64,000 nt of DNA from Leptidea sinapis (Eukaryota; Arthropoda; Insecta; Lepidoptera; Pieridae). The first letter of the stretch is position 1, and every line of letters starts with the position of its first letter. The notes under the pieces were generated by a model. It had not been told where the DNA came from, made no database searches, and worked only from the letters and a program-made list of their open reading frames with translations. This document shows, in pieces, positions 35,601-41,818 of the stretch. The position numbers and the translations under genes were made by a program. Location: NCBI RefSeq assembly GCF_905404315.1, contig NC_066301.1, positions 3,968,001 through 4,032,000 on the forward strand, read 5' to 3'.

Positions 35601-37357
35601 AGCCCTATTGATACTACTACTGCTCAATATCCATTCCAAAATAATATTATCATATTATGAACGTGCTAAATTTAATTAGAATTATTTGTTTTTCAGCATA
35701 GCATCTCAAGGTCTAAGATCGCAGGATATCCATGAATACTTCTTACAAAATGGGACACAACCAAAAACTGTCAGTAATATTTTTATTTTATGAATATCGA
35801 CAATTAATGATTAGGTCATTCCTCCACAGGTCTTGTGCACCGCTCAATATCAGCTGAAACCATTTGAGGGGTCATTGCACGGGAGTGCAAGGCAGAGCAG
35901 AGCACTCCACACACCACAAATTTAAACACTACTTTACCAGTGGCAGTGTGTAAGCATTACTGTGTTTCGGTCTGAATGAGATTTAACATCTTATGTCTCA
36001 AGGTGACGAGCACAGTTGTAGTATTGCTCAGAATTTATGATTTGTTTTTGAGTTTTTCAACAATCCTGAGCGGCACTGCATTTTAATCGGCAGGGCGTAT
36101 CAATTACCATCTGCTGAACGTACTGCTCGTCTCGTCCCTTATTTTCATAAAAAAAACACTATCCTCTTAATCTGGATGAGTGACGAATCTACAAAACATC
36201 GGTTTCTCCAAACTATCTTTCACGTAAACAAAACTATTGAACGAAATTCCTTGCCCGGTGTCCAGGAGAATTAAAAAAATCGCACACCTACCTAAAGGGC
36301 CGTCAACGCTCCTATGACTTCTCTAGTAAGTTTTAAAGCTAGGGACCGAGCCAATGGCTTTTTGGAATCGAGTGTGGCTAAGTTATATCTCTCGCACAAG
36401 ATCGCCATAGTTTTAATTCAGAAGTAGAAGCTTTTTTATTTTACTGCAAACATTATACAAATTTCTTTACATAACTAACAAAACTATGTTTAAACTTATG
36501 TGTTTTATTTAAACATAGTTTTTCATTTAACTCTTATAACCATTATATATATTATTATGTAACGCACCTTCGAACTGAAACCTTAGCTAGGAACTTCTTG
36601 TTCTTTTTGGGAGGGGGAGTGATAGTGGACTCAGTTCTTGATTTCAATTAATCATTTACAATTTTCTAACAGTATATTCATCACAAAATAGTTACACAAG
36701 TACCCCAGATTCAACAGTTACACGAGACCCTTCATTTACAGTTCAAAATACGTCATACAGATTGTTATACGACTTGGTATTTAGAATATTTTAATATAAG
36801 TATTTAGTTAAGATAAAATATTTTTAATAAGTATAATTTATTATTATCTAGTCTATGTATTTATCCTATTTAATAGGCATAAAAGGCATTTATTTTCTCC
36901 AAATTGATTCATTTAGAATTCTTTTTGATGTCATTTCTAATATACTAGACTCTACTACCGTATCGAAAAGAAATGGCGCTCTGAAAGAGAAGAAGTGACG
37001 CAAGAAACTCTTGTAGAATTCTTTTTTTAATGAAATATACAATATTGTACTATCATTGTTATTGCTATAAAATAATCATAATCTATACCCAGGCTGTCAC
37101 TTAGATATTCTTAATCATATTATTTATATAATATATTACATAATAGAGGTTATTATTGTTCAATAAGTTAAACAATATAAATATAAGTACTTATTGTTTA
37201 TTTCAAGGATCACGATAAATACAAAAAATGGTTTACGGACAAAACTCACTGGGGCAAATTTGAAAGGAAGGCTCTGGAAGAACGACTTCAATTCAGAGAA
37301 GCTGTCCTTAGATGGAAGGAGAAGGAACAGAAGAAAAAGAAAAAAATGACGCATTAA
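14544..37357 (+). CDS. IQCA1: DRC11/IQCA1-like dynein regulatory complex protein (whole gene, 19 exons)
   Basis: The product is an IQ- and AAA-domain protein of the nexin-dynein regulatory complex, which links axonemal doublets and controls dynein in motile cilia and sperm tails. Nineteen exons join with matching phases into 2661 nt, 886 codons plus stop; family members I know are of similar size (about 800-900 aa). Seen in order: a helical N-terminal region (1-150), an IQ-like motif (about 259-271, VQKLFRAYFKVKR), a charged coiled-coil and Lys-rich middle (300-565), then an AAA region (about 575-835) with Walker A GGNKCGKT at 631-638, and a Lys-rich tail ending KKKKKMTH. The Walker B position reads SIIYFRNVH, without the usual acidic pair, so ATP hydrolysis is doubtful. 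The start ATG is the only one that joins exon 2 in frame; it needs a GC donor. Introns are full of LINE and SINE copies. The identity is from remembered family features, not from a search. Confidence 0.88.
14790..15010 (-). mobile_element. Jockey-like LINE 3' fragment
   Basis: CCTATGTCGTATCGTACTAG through GCAGCTCTTCGGAACACTC, minus orientation, matching 6200-6410 with indels. In DRC11 intron 1. Confidence 0.75.
15029..15130 (+). repeat. Partial copy of the 12356 MITE
   Basis: Shares the terminal TTAGATTAAGGATTRGTCTC and the subterminal ACTAATACTACGCCCAAGTG with the MITE at 12356-12755. In DRC11 intron 1. Confidence 0.65.
15445..15675 (-). mobile_element. Jockey-like LINE 3' end
   Basis: TTTTATGGAAAAAGGAGGAC through GAAAACCGCTGTGGAGG, minus orientation; the extreme 3' end of the family. 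Ends about 30 bp before DRC11 exon 2. Confidence 0.78.
15705..15871 (+). CDS. IQCA1: DRC11 exon 2
   Basis: Codes residues 29-84. Acceptor TTTATTCAG, donor CACG|GTGAGT, ending in phase 2. The frame reads a hydrophobic helix followed by LAVLKGILAR, which runs into IHELRHQVRRLEG of exon 3, the helix-rich N-terminal region of the family. A Jockey LINE tail ends about 30 bases upstream. Confidence 0.82.
16020..16287 (+). repeat. Family A repeat
   Basis: CCACAACGGCGCCTATTTCT through CCTTATTGTCATAAAAAAAT; the left 50 bases are missing. In DRC11 intron 2. Confidence 0.82.
16680..17060 (-). mobile_element. RTE-like LINE fragment (second subfamily)
   Basis: Shares the layout TCTTCTTCTTCTTCGTGAAA, GGTCGGTCCATCGCATGGGC and GGTGCTCAATAGACTCACTC with 24408-24895. 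Minus orientation, no intact frame. In DRC11 intron 2. Confidence 0.6.
17140..17345 (+). CDS. IQCA1: DRC11 exon 3
   Basis: Codes residues 84-153. Acceptor AAATTTCAG, donor TTACAG|GTAGAG, ending in phase 1. The frame contains KLTFDDVEMRDILINN and RPAVIRQMIEEAF, like the region of the family that carries the ...FDDVLQDLK... block. Confidence 0.88.
17800..17890 (+). mobile_element. Jockey-like LINE 3' end
   Basis: GGTGTTGCAAGAGAATGTAG through TCCTTCTACTCCATAAAAG, plus orientation. The preceding 17630-17790 holds GGGCGTCGTAAGAGGCGACT, a word also at 13640-13670. Confidence 0.75.
17959..18157 (+). CDS. IQCA1: DRC11 exon 4
   Basis: Codes residues 153-219. Acceptor GATTTCAG, donor GACAAG|GTACAT, ending in phase 2. 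Acidic and Lys-rich linker (DSKEEKKTKKG), then a helix ending ALIEAHEKTR. Confidence 0.87.
18285..18570 (-). repeat. Dispersed repeat family F, copy 2
   Basis: Same family as 9780-10215, reverse orientation: TACGTAATAAGAGGCTGACT at the left, CTTAGAGTTTCGCTAGGC at the right. In DRC11 intron 4. Confidence 0.72.
18879..19013 (+). CDS. IQCA1: DRC11 exon 5
   Basis: Codes residues 219-264. Acceptor TTGTTCTAG, donor TTTAG|GTATCC, ending in phase 2. Contains RIRWEKELRGTLRTTALLYL and the first half of the IQ-like motif (ADIVQKLFR). Confidence 0.88.
19140..19990 (-). mobile_element. Jockey-like LINE 3' part, 850 bp
   Basis: The minus frame reads GDPVLCERLDHLALRRHVAP and LPCAVFSGRYDM; the upstream part corresponds to 6590-6870 of the long copy. 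Frame-broken. In DRC11 intron 5. Confidence 0.82.
20375..20955 (+). repeat. Interspersed repeat (GCGAGTCGGACT ... ATGGAATCC)
   Basis: Starts CGGCCAAGCGCGAGTCGGAC and ends CCATTTGGCTATGGAATCC with an A-run; the word TGACATACGGACGGTCAGAC is typical of a very common lepidopteran repeat. No coding capacity. In DRC11 intron 5. Confidence 0.6.
20960..21030 (+). repeat. tRNA-like SINE segment
   Basis: GTCCGTGGCGCAATAGGTAG (A box) and CTCGGTTTGAGCC (B box) spaced as in a tRNA, with TTGACTCTCAC between. Shares TTGACTCTCAC and spacing with 30100-30165. In DRC11 intron 5. Confidence 0.5.
21443..21690 (+). repeat. Family A repeat
   Basis: ACCAGTGGGAGGCTCCTTTG through TTGTAATGGACACAGAG. In DRC11 intron 5, about 100 bp before exon 6. 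Confidence 0.82.
21787..21901 (+). CDS. IQCA1: DRC11 exon 6 (IQ motif)
   Basis: Codes residues 264-302. Acceptor TTTTCAG, donor ACG|GTATGC, ending in phase 0. Completes the IQ-like motif (RAYFKVKRQRISRLQRDELL), then GLMFCC, matching the block that follows the IQ motif in the family. Confidence 0.87.
22417..22479 (-). pseudogene. Initiator tRNA-Met-like pseudogene
   Basis: The minus strand starts AGCAGAGTGACGCAGTGGAA and has GCTGGGCCCATA (CAT anticodon), then CGTGGATCGAAACCACG and CTCTGCTA. Acceptor and T stems pair fully, but about 9 bases covering the 3' side of the anticodon stem and the variable loop are missing. In DRC11 intron 6. Confidence 0.8.
22590..22885 (-). repeat. Dispersed repeat family F, copy 3
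   Basis: ACATAATAAGAGGCGGGATT at the left and TTAAAGAGTTTCGCTAAGC at the right. In DRC11 intron 6. Confidence 0.72.
23030..23118 (-). mobile_element. Jockey-like LINE 3' end
   Basis: GAAAAAGGAGGACAAACGAG through CAACACCAGAGGAATC. In DRC11 intron 6. Confidence 0.78.
23360..23425 (+). mobile_element. LINE 3' UTR end (same family as 55645)
   Basis: AATAAGTGATTATAAATCCT and ATTTTGAAAAAATACTTGAC TTTGAATTTGA (split here) match the 3' end at 56735-56785. In DRC11 intron 6. Confidence 0.65.
23519..23667 (+). CDS. IQCA1: DRC11 exon 7
   Basis: Codes residues 303-352. Acceptor TTACTATAG, donor ACATG|GTAACG, ending in phase 2. The frame reads KYPEISSLLSKNIHEWQ ... EDIQDFVRYWFKTW, like the family block that ends in a WF-rich helix. 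Confidence 0.87.
23718..23972. mobile_element. 255-bp MITE
   Basis: Inverted ends TGGACGTAGTTCCTGAAAAA and complement of the right end, about 27 bp with two mismatches, then diverging. Flanks do not give a clean duplication. In DRC11 intron 7. Confidence 0.7.
24180..24339 (+). CDS. IQCA1: DRC11 exon 8
   Basis: Codes residues 352-405. Acceptor TACCTACAG, donor ATGGAG|GTAAAA, ending in phase 0. Starts WYNEAKFFHDIP; the second half is a charged helix. Confidence 0.87.
24408..24895 (-). mobile_element. RTE-like LINE fragment with partial RT frame
   Basis: The minus frame 24875-24564 reads YGVEIWAVKERERQRIDALE, then MWCWRRMLRVSWTQRRKNVS, the region after the RT domain in RTE-like elements. In DRC11 intron 8. 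Confidence 0.75.
25136..25243 (+). repeat. tRNA-derived SINE, copy 2 (tRNA-like head 25136-25208)
   Basis: Same head as 5395 with A box TGGCTCAGTTGG, anticodon stem CTCGC/GCGAG, loop ACGTGAC, T arm GCGGGTTCGAGTCCCGC. The same tail TAAATTTTGTGTTCAAATTT follows. In DRC11 intron 8. Confidence 0.78.
25340..25950 (+). mobile_element. LINE C-terminal region, frameshifted
   Basis: Successive plus frames read VRSKLEASSWVWFPYEVTYS and MLKKIQKAFLRFLYKWKLGY, then RNHRLLAVPACRATRT and NHLVEARPDCDLFTNRLEVL. This is the C-terminal end of a Jockey/CR1-like reverse transcriptase. In DRC11 intron 8. Confidence 0.72.
26090..26315. mobile_element. 226-bp inverted-repeat element
   Basis: The left arm starts GTAAGAGTGCTTTC and runs to CGATCCGAATCC; the right arm is its complement with several mismatches, about 36 bp. 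Probably a MITE; no clear target duplication. In DRC11 intron 8. Confidence 0.6.
26556..26723 (+). CDS. IQCA1: DRC11 exon 9
   Basis: Codes residues 406-461. Strongly basic coiled coil (KREKHQLKLAEKRKKKIEAD) followed by NPNLNPGYSYPMS. Donor ACACAG|GTCTGC. The acceptor CTGAAAAG has a weak pyrimidine tract, so the 5' edge could shift by a few codons. Confidence 0.78.
26928..27336 (-). mobile_element. Jockey-like LINE 3' fragment, degenerate
   Basis: TGGAATAGGAGGACACACGA through GATCTAGCCGTTCATAGATT, many substitutions. In DRC11 intron 9, ending about 40 bp before exon 10. Confidence 0.72.
27376..27524 (+). CDS. IQCA1: DRC11 exon 10
   Basis: Codes residues 462-511. Acceptor ATTTCTCAG, donor ATGAG|GTAGAA, ending in phase 2. 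AIRKYKETWLELD corresponds to the family block before the long charged helix (VEESMR continues into exon 11). A LINE fragment ends about 40 bases upstream. Confidence 0.86.
27590..27900 (-). mobile_element. Jockey-like LINE 3' fragment with internal deletions
   Basis: TATGGAATAGGAGGAAAAAA through AACGCCAAGTGATCCAGCC. In DRC11 intron 10. Confidence 0.77.
28214..28376 (+). CDS. IQCA1: DRC11 exon 11
   Basis: Codes residues 511-565. Acceptor AAATTTTAG, donor ATGGAA|GTATGA, ending in phase 0. Contains a Lys and Arg run (KYKKKKRKPR) between two helices, the basic linker before the AAA domain. Confidence 0.84.
28645..28775 (+). mobile_element. RTE LINE 3' end
   Basis: GATCGCCGGAATACGTTGAA, GTCCAGCAGTGGACGTCTTC and a TGATGATGATGATG tail, plus orientation. 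In DRC11 intron 11. Confidence 0.75.
28770..28930 (-). mobile_element. Old Jockey-like LINE fragment
   Basis: The minus frame has SIEELFKLISAA, like EELFNLIPAAEF of the family. Strongly diverged, joined to the RTE end at 28645-28775. In DRC11 intron 11. Confidence 0.5.
29188..29217 (+). repeat. (AAT)n microsatellite
   Basis: Nine or so AAT units, about 25 bp before DRC11 exon 12. Confidence 0.85.
29243..29346 (+). CDS. IQCA1: DRC11 exon 12
   Basis: Codes residues 566-600. Acceptor AATTTTTAG, donor TATAA|GTATGT. The alternative donor four bases later would break the frame with exon 13. Reads GLISNGFVREYPKTSLQDFL, the segment leading into the AAA domain. Confidence 0.87.
29945..30090 (+). CDS. 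IQCA1: DRC11 exon 13 (Walker A)
   Basis: Codes residues 600-649. Acceptor GTTTGCAG, donor AAATG|GTAATT. Reads SVHPSGWEIRSVWWEKCEEL, then the P-loop LLVGGNKCGKTTLVRAMA. A tRNA-like repeat begins about 10 bases after the donor. Confidence 0.9.
30100..30170 (+). repeat. tRNA-like SINE segment beside a DRC11 donor
   Basis: ACTGGCCTAATGGTGA (A-box-like), TTGACTCTCAC and ACGGGTTCGATCCTCG (B box). Starts about 10 bases after the donor of DRC11 exon 13. Confidence 0.5.
30205..30420 (+). repeat. Dispersed repeat family F, copy 4
   Basis: Starts AGCTTAGCGAAACTCTCTAA, ends near TTTCAAACTTATGTG. In DRC11 intron 13, just after a tRNA-like segment. Confidence 0.7.
30425..30743 (+). repeat. Helitron-like repeat (related end)
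   Basis: CATATAAATAAAACTGGAGT through CGTTTTCCGGGTCAGCTAGT; shares the GGGTCAGCTAGT end with family D. In DRC11 intron 13. Confidence 0.5.
30796..30944 (+). CDS. IQCA1: DRC11 exon 14 (degenerate Walker B)
   Basis: Codes residues 649-698. Acceptor GATAATTTTAG, donor AAAAAG|GTACTT, ending in phase 0. Reads DALLYQIDPANLDD..., then SIIYFRNVHQLYYKK, where AAA proteins normally show hhhhDE. A Jockey LINE copy starts about 55 bases downstream. Confidence 0.88.
31000..31455 (-). mobile_element. Jockey-like LINE 3' part
   Basis: T-run and ATGGAATAGGAGGACAAACG at the left; the minus frame RIVGDSVLCERLDHLALRRD runs nearly unbroken to ELPC. In DRC11 intron 14. Confidence 0.83.
31617..31716 (+). CDS. 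IQCA1: DRC11 exon 15
   Basis: Codes residues 699-732. Acceptor AACTTTCAG, donor ATTG|GTGAGA, ending in phase 1. Reads VPPNIVINADIIKKTL..., ending DNVTIIG, the sensor-1 strand position. Confidence 0.86.
32959..33082 (+). CDS. IQCA1: DRC11 exon 16
   Basis: Codes residues 732-773. Acceptor ATATGCAG, donor AACAG|GTATTA, ending in phase 2. Reads GTCIDPWLTKGNTILKHF, then VIMLPQTTYSTAQMILRNW. An upstream acceptor (TCTAATATAG) was excluded because it brings an in-frame stop. Confidence 0.86.
33194..33499 (+). repeat. Family A repeat
   Basis: Near full length: ACCAGTGGGGGGCTCCTTTG through CTTGTCATAAAAAAG. In DRC11 intron 16. Confidence 0.85.
33776..33907 (-). repeat. Family A repeat, partial
   Basis: AATACGCCCTGCCCATAACA through CAGCGCCCTTTGAACCGACA. 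In DRC11 intron 16. Confidence 0.72.
34202..34321 (+). CDS. IQCA1: DRC11 exon 17
   Basis: Codes residues 773-813, the helical lid of the AAA domain (IQTLARSLRDFSYGFILDTL). Acceptor TATTTCCAG, donor ATACA|GTAAGT, ending in phase 2. Confidence 0.87.
34467..34545 (-). mobile_element. Jockey-like LINE 3' end
   Basis: TTTTTTTTATGGAATAGGAG through TGATCACCGCCCCCCACAC. In DRC11 intron 17. Confidence 0.75.
34620..34816 (+). repeat. Family A repeat, partial
   Basis: TGTGTTTCGGTCTAAAGGGC through CTCGTCTCTTCCCTTG. In DRC11 intron 17, just left of the 34948 MITE. Confidence 0.75.
34948..35351. mobile_element. 404-bp PIF/Harbinger-type MITE
   Basis: Inverted ends GAGACCCCGCAAACTGCAGA on both strands, continuing imperfectly to the palindrome ATCGGCCGAT, with TAA target duplications (34945-34947, 35352-35354). 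At least five diverged copies of TCGGCCGATAGTT lie inside. In DRC11 intron 17; no coding capacity. Confidence 0.88.
35697..35769 (+). CDS. IQCA1: DRC11 exon 18
   Basis: Codes residues 813-837. Acceptor TTTTTCAG, donor AAAACT|GTCAGT, ending in phase 0. Reads IASQGLRSQDIHEYFLQNG. Confidence 0.84.
35942..36157 (+). repeat. Family A repeat, partial
   Basis: GTGTGTAAGCATTACTGTGT through CTTATTTTCATAAAAAAAAC. In DRC11 intron 18. Confidence 0.8.
36881..37060 (-). repeat. LINE 3' UTR repeat family E, copy 1
   Basis: GGCATAAAAGGCATTTATTT through ACAATATTGTA; contains GACGCAAGAAACTCTTGTAG, the complement of the GAGTTTCTTGCGCC word in the LINE 3' UTR at 56660. In DRC11 intron 18. Confidence 0.7.
37208..37357 (+). 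CDS. IQCA1: DRC11 exon 19 (C-terminus)
   Basis: Codes residues 838-886 and the stop. Acceptor GTTTATTTCAAG. DHDKYKKWFTDKTHWGKFER matches the ...YxKWxxKxTPWGK... block near the C-terminus of the family; the tail is Lys-rich. Confidence 0.9.
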   Translation, partial: DHDKYKKWFTDKTHWGKFERKALEERLQFREAVLRWKEKEQKKKKKMTH

Positions 37358-37496
37358 AGTTTTAAGTCAAGTCGCAAAATTCCTACATTGGCCTTATAAA
37401 CAAATTAAGTACTGACCTATTTCTGACGAATGCACTACCTCTTTCATAATGTAGCTATGCATTTTATTAAACAGTTAGTATTTTAACGAAATTTTA

Positions 37497-37502
37497 AATA
37501 AA
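37497..37502 (+). terminator. Candidate poly(A) signal of DRC11
   Basis: AATAAA 140 nt after the DRC11 stop codon. Spacing and position fit a cleavage signal; no cleavage site can be seen. Confidence 0.6.
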
Positions 37503-37984
37503 TTGCGTAACGGTAAAGTAGAGTATGTTTTCACTATACCTCCTGGAAAGTTCGTATTACCCTTAGATAATATATTATATGATTAGACAGAGCCTCTTGC
37601 TGTTAGAAAACCGATAAAAACAGGCCAGGAATATTAGTTTAGTGTGCTTGACAAGCTACGTCTTACACTCGCGATTTGTATAATACTTTGTGTTAGTGTG
37701 CGAGCATTGCTCAAAAAACAGGTTAGTTCTGAACTCAATTTATAATGCATAACCAATTTTGATAAGATATAGTGTTGGTACGTTAGCTGTTAGTGGTTAA
37801 ATATTCAAAATAATAAGGACCTAATGCAAAACGTGGCTGACTCAAACGTCTTATCCATCAAAATCGGTTACAGTACAGGGCCGTAGCTACCAGCGTATCT
37901 GCCGTATACCGCGCCCCCGACGTGCTTTTAATATATTAAATATTTAATATCTAATATATCAAATTCTCATGTCTCGGTGTTTCT

Positions 37985-38230
37985 AGATAAATTCCTTCGA
38001 AACGGCTTGACCGATTCTCATGAAATTTTGAGTGCATATTGGGTAGGTCTGAGAATCGGACAACATCTTTTCATAATTGTTTTGACATTTTTTTTAATTT
38101 GTTTGATTATGAGTCAGCATTAAAAAATACATACAACTTCAAATTTTCAGCCATCTACGATCAACAGTTGCTTTTGTATCGCGATTTTAATATCGGCAAT
38201 ACAACGTTTGCTGGGTCAGCTAGTCTGATA
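37985..38230 (+). repeat. Helitron-like repeat family D, tandem copy 1
   Basis: CCTTCGAAACGGCTTGACCG through ACAACGTTTGCTGGGTCAGC TAGT (split here). The CTAGT end resembles a Helitron 3' end, but no hairpin was proved. A second copy follows directly. Confidence 0.6.
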
Positions 38231-38237
38231 TATAAAA

Positions 38238-38545
38238 TTCTCATGTCGCGGTGTTTGTAGTTAAACTCCTTCGAAACGGCTTGACCGATTCTCATGAAAT
38301 TTTGAGTGCATATTGGGTAGGTCTGAGAATCGGACAACATCTCTTTTTCATCCCCCTAAATGTTAAGGGTGGTCCACGCCAAATGTATTGTTTTTAATTT
38401 TTTGACATTTCTTTTTAAATTTGTTTGATTATGAGCATTAAAAAATACATACACCTTTAAATTTTCAGCCATCTACGATCAACAGTTACTTTTGTATCGC
38501 GATTTTAATACGGCCATACAACGTTTACTGGGTCAGCTAGTATGT
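38238..38545 (+). repeat. Helitron-like repeat family D, tandem copy 2
   Basis: Repeats CCTTCGAAACGGCTTGACCG ... GGGTCAGCTAGT, with CATCCCCCTAAATGTTAAGG GTGGTCCACG inside (split here), lost in copy 1. Confidence 0.6.
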
Positions 38546-38751
38546 ATATATACAATATACTATTATAAATAGATTACAGTTAATTTATTTTCTTACCAGT
38601 CCCCACAAATTTTCTAATGATAATAAAAAAAAATATAAAATAAGCTAAATTAATCTTTTACAATACCTCAAATATAAAGACTCTATTTTTTTTAAATAAA
38701 GTGCCTGATAAACAAAGATTAATAAACACTCCCCAAACTTTTTTATTTCAG

Positions 38752-38899
38752 AAATGACATAAGACAAAAAATGCTTAAAAAAAAACTAAAGTCATCATCA
38801 GCTATAAATGATTTAATAAATCAGTTTGCCGAAAAAATGTCAAGGAGAGTCTATGTTTACTTTGAATTGCTTGAAAAAAAAAGAAAAAATGACAGATAA
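38752..38899 (+). CDS. Orphan terminal exon, unknown protein
   Basis: A good acceptor (ACTTTTTTATTTCAG) is followed by 48 open codons, starting NDIRQKMLKKKLKSSSAIND and ending KRKNDR plus TAA, with AATAAA 9 nt after the stop (38908-38913). It needs an upstream exon ending in phase 2. DRC11 exon 17 (and several others) would fit, giving an alternative C-terminus, or it may belong to a separate small gene. Product not recognised. Confidence 0.4.
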
Positions 38900-38914
38900 T
38901 TATGATGAATAAAT

Positions 38915-40291
38915 ATTTCTTTTGATTTTATGCTTTTGTGAGAAATCTTTACCCTTGATTAGGTTTACCCCCAAACAAATTTTTATACAGGGCCCCGCCA
39001 AGGTACGCTACGCCACTGTTACAATAACATTAGATTCCCTTACCTTTTCTATTTTCCTGTATTACCTGTTAGACGTTTTCTTCTCTCTTACACGCTTAAT
39101 TCGTATATACAAATATTGTGAGTCTATTACTGAAAGTCTACTTCTGAAATTGTCAAAGTGTGTATGACAATAATTGCCGCAATAGTAACAGATATAAGTA
39201 ATTAAAAAATCTCGAATACATTTATTTGAAAAAAGTATTAAAAAAGTAGATAATATTTTAATATAATATGTCTTCTGCGATGATAAATTAATCTTTGTAT
39301 ACGAAACCACGTCATTTTTTTTTCGAGCTTTAGTTAGGGCGTAAAAGCTCTATTCTAACATCATCTTGAATCAAATAAAATTAATGTAATAACAGATTGC
39401 TGTTCGATCTTCACACATTTGAGAAATAAAATAAAAAAAATAGTAGTTAAAAAAAACTAAAAAACACCCTTTTTAGAATACCGAACGATAAAATTTTAAA
39501 TGTTTCCTACTTTCAAGTTTGGTTTATTAATAGAAGTGTTTTTTTTTTACTTTTAATATTCGAAAATTTCCTAATATTGGATAAACCGGTTAGATAATGA
39601 CTGAAATTTAAAATAATCATCAATTCCTACCTTTTAGAATTTAGACGATATATAAAAATTATATAAATTAGCAAAAATCTGATTTTGTCATCGGTGCTCG
39701 ATAAATCTACGAAGTTTGAACGAAATCTGGCCGTTTAATGTGGGTCAAAATCGCGCCTATATAAGTCGGTTACAAACAAAAATAGATTTATTTATTTATT
39801 GCACCAACAGGGTGAACACCAATACAATTCCATAATAACTAACACAGATATAACAATTTAAGTGACACCCCAATTATAGGTGCAAATCGAGAACAATTAA
39901 CAAACGAACACAAACAGAGTTTTAGCAAAATTAATAAGCAATATATATTAAAAAAAATAGTATTTCAAAATTTTAAATAAATTAATACTACCAGAAATTA
40001 AATTTAAATTAAAATAAACTAAATTCGTCCTATGGAAAAAGAGCTCATCAAATAAATCATTGTCGATCACAATTGCAAAATTAGACATATTACACATATT
40101 AGCGAAAGCTGCATCAGATGCAGGTGAAGCTAATAAAAAGCGTGTAAAAAGGGTTATGCTTAAGACACACTGACAGAAGTGAAAACTTCATTTACAAGAG
40201 CGAGGTAAATAGTAAGAAATACAAATATACTCACCGAGCAGCTTTATTAGCTTAAGCCCGGGGTGACTGCTTAATCAATATGATACAATTT
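38915..40291. other. Gap between DRC11 and MNS1, no gene seen
   Basis: AT-rich, about 1.4 kb after the orphan exon. No recognised repeat family and no convincing frame on either strand. Confidence 0.5.
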
Positions 40292-40772
40292 ACCAGTGGG
40301 ACTCCTTTCCACAGGATGCCGGCTAGATTATGGGTACCACAACGGCGCCGTGAAGCAGTAAAAGGCATAAAAGACATTTATTTTCTCAAAATTGATTCCA
40401 TTAGAATTCTTTTTGATGTCATTTTTAATATACTAGATGCTACTACCGCTTCGGAAACGAATGGCGCTCGGAGAGACAAGAAGCGGCGCAAGAAACTCTC
40501 CCAGCATTCTTTTTTTGCGCTCTTTTCAATATAATTATACAATATTGTAATGTGTAAGCATTACTGTTTCGGTCTGAAGCGCCGTAGCTATTGAAATTAC
40601 TGGGCAAATGAGACTTTACATCTTATGTCTCGAGGTGACCAGCGCAGTTGTAGTGCCATTCAGAATTTTTTGGATTTTTCAAGAATCCTGAGCGACACTG
40701 TAATGGAGAGGGCGTATCAATTACCATCAGCTGAACGTCCTCCTCGTCTTGTCCCTTAATTTCATAAAAAAA
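40292..40772 (+). repeat. Family A repeat split by family E
   Basis: Left part 40292-40370 and right part 40553-40772; the LINE 3' UTR piece at 40371-40552 lies between. Confidence 0.8.
40371..40552 (-). repeat. LINE 3' UTR repeat family E, copy 2 (nested)
   Basis: Same as 36881-37060 (CGGCGCAAGAAACTCTCCCA). It interrupts a family A repeat: GAAGCAGTA before it and ATGTGTAAGC after it are adjacent in other family A copies. Confidence 0.78.
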
Positions 40773-40774
40773 AA

Positions 40775-41688
40775 ACCTAATTCAATACCCACAAATAAAG
40801 TGCTCAACGCACCTAGTTTACACGTTAAAAAAAATTATAAAATATGTAACAGAGCGCGGAATGACAACAAAATAAATATTGTTAGTCTATTGTATAGAGA
40901 TAAGCTGGCGTAATGGAAGTGTGCAAATAAAGCCGGTATGGTGCGTCAATTTAACGTGAATGGCAAGAGGGGAATTTTTGTGGCGGTATTTTTGTGATTT
41001 TATCGCAAAGTGTGTTTACTGAACTGCTGATGTGGCTATTTTACTTCTTTATTGCGAACGAAATGCGAACTCTTTCGAGATTGTAGGGTGACTACACATT
41101 TGAAATTAGCTATTTCATCTTATTTGTCCTTACTGTAAATCAAAACAGAATTCAATAGAGCTATAGTAAAATGGCAATAAAAACTTTATCATTCTTTTAA
41201 ATCAATGTTCACTACAGCTAAAGTATTTTTTTTAAATACCAATAATGTCGACATATATACATACACAGTCTATTCAACACGATACAAAATACATAAATAA
41301 AAACAGAAAAGCTCAAAGTATTAGAAGCACGTTTATTATTTTAACGGTGTTTTAGCATGATGCAACTACTGTGCTCATAAATGCTTAGAGATTTCCGTTA
41401 CTTTGTTATGTTTTTTAAATTACTCATGTAAGTTGAACTTTCAAGTGTTTCCTTGTATCACTATGCATAGACTGCATTATTGTTACCAAAGGAACCTGAA
41501 AAATTCATTATACATGTCATATTCCAATATATTTCAAATTAGATGTCAATAATCTAATCAGTATTAATTACTTATAAACAAGATTTGTAAAACCTCATAG
41601 CATATATTTATGCCCAGAGGTTCTCACAAATTATTTATAGAACCAGCTTACCAAATAAAATTATCAACAAAAAAGTATGAAACACACA
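40775..41688. other. Gap, no gene seen
   Basis: AT-rich unique-looking sequence without coding frames. Confidence 0.5.
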
Positions 41689-41689
41689 C

Positions 41690-41818
41690 GTACACCTTCC
41701 TTAAAGGCCGGCAAATTGTGATTCCTCTGGTGTTGCAAGAGAATGTGGGCGGCGGTGATCACTTAACACCAGGTGACCCGTACGCCCGTTTCCTCCTCCT
41801 ATTCCATAAAAAAAATGT
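41690..41818 (+). mobile_element. Jockey-like LINE 3' end
   Basis: CACCTTCCTTAAAGGCCGGC through CTCCTATTCCATAAAAAA, plus orientation. Confidence 0.78.
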
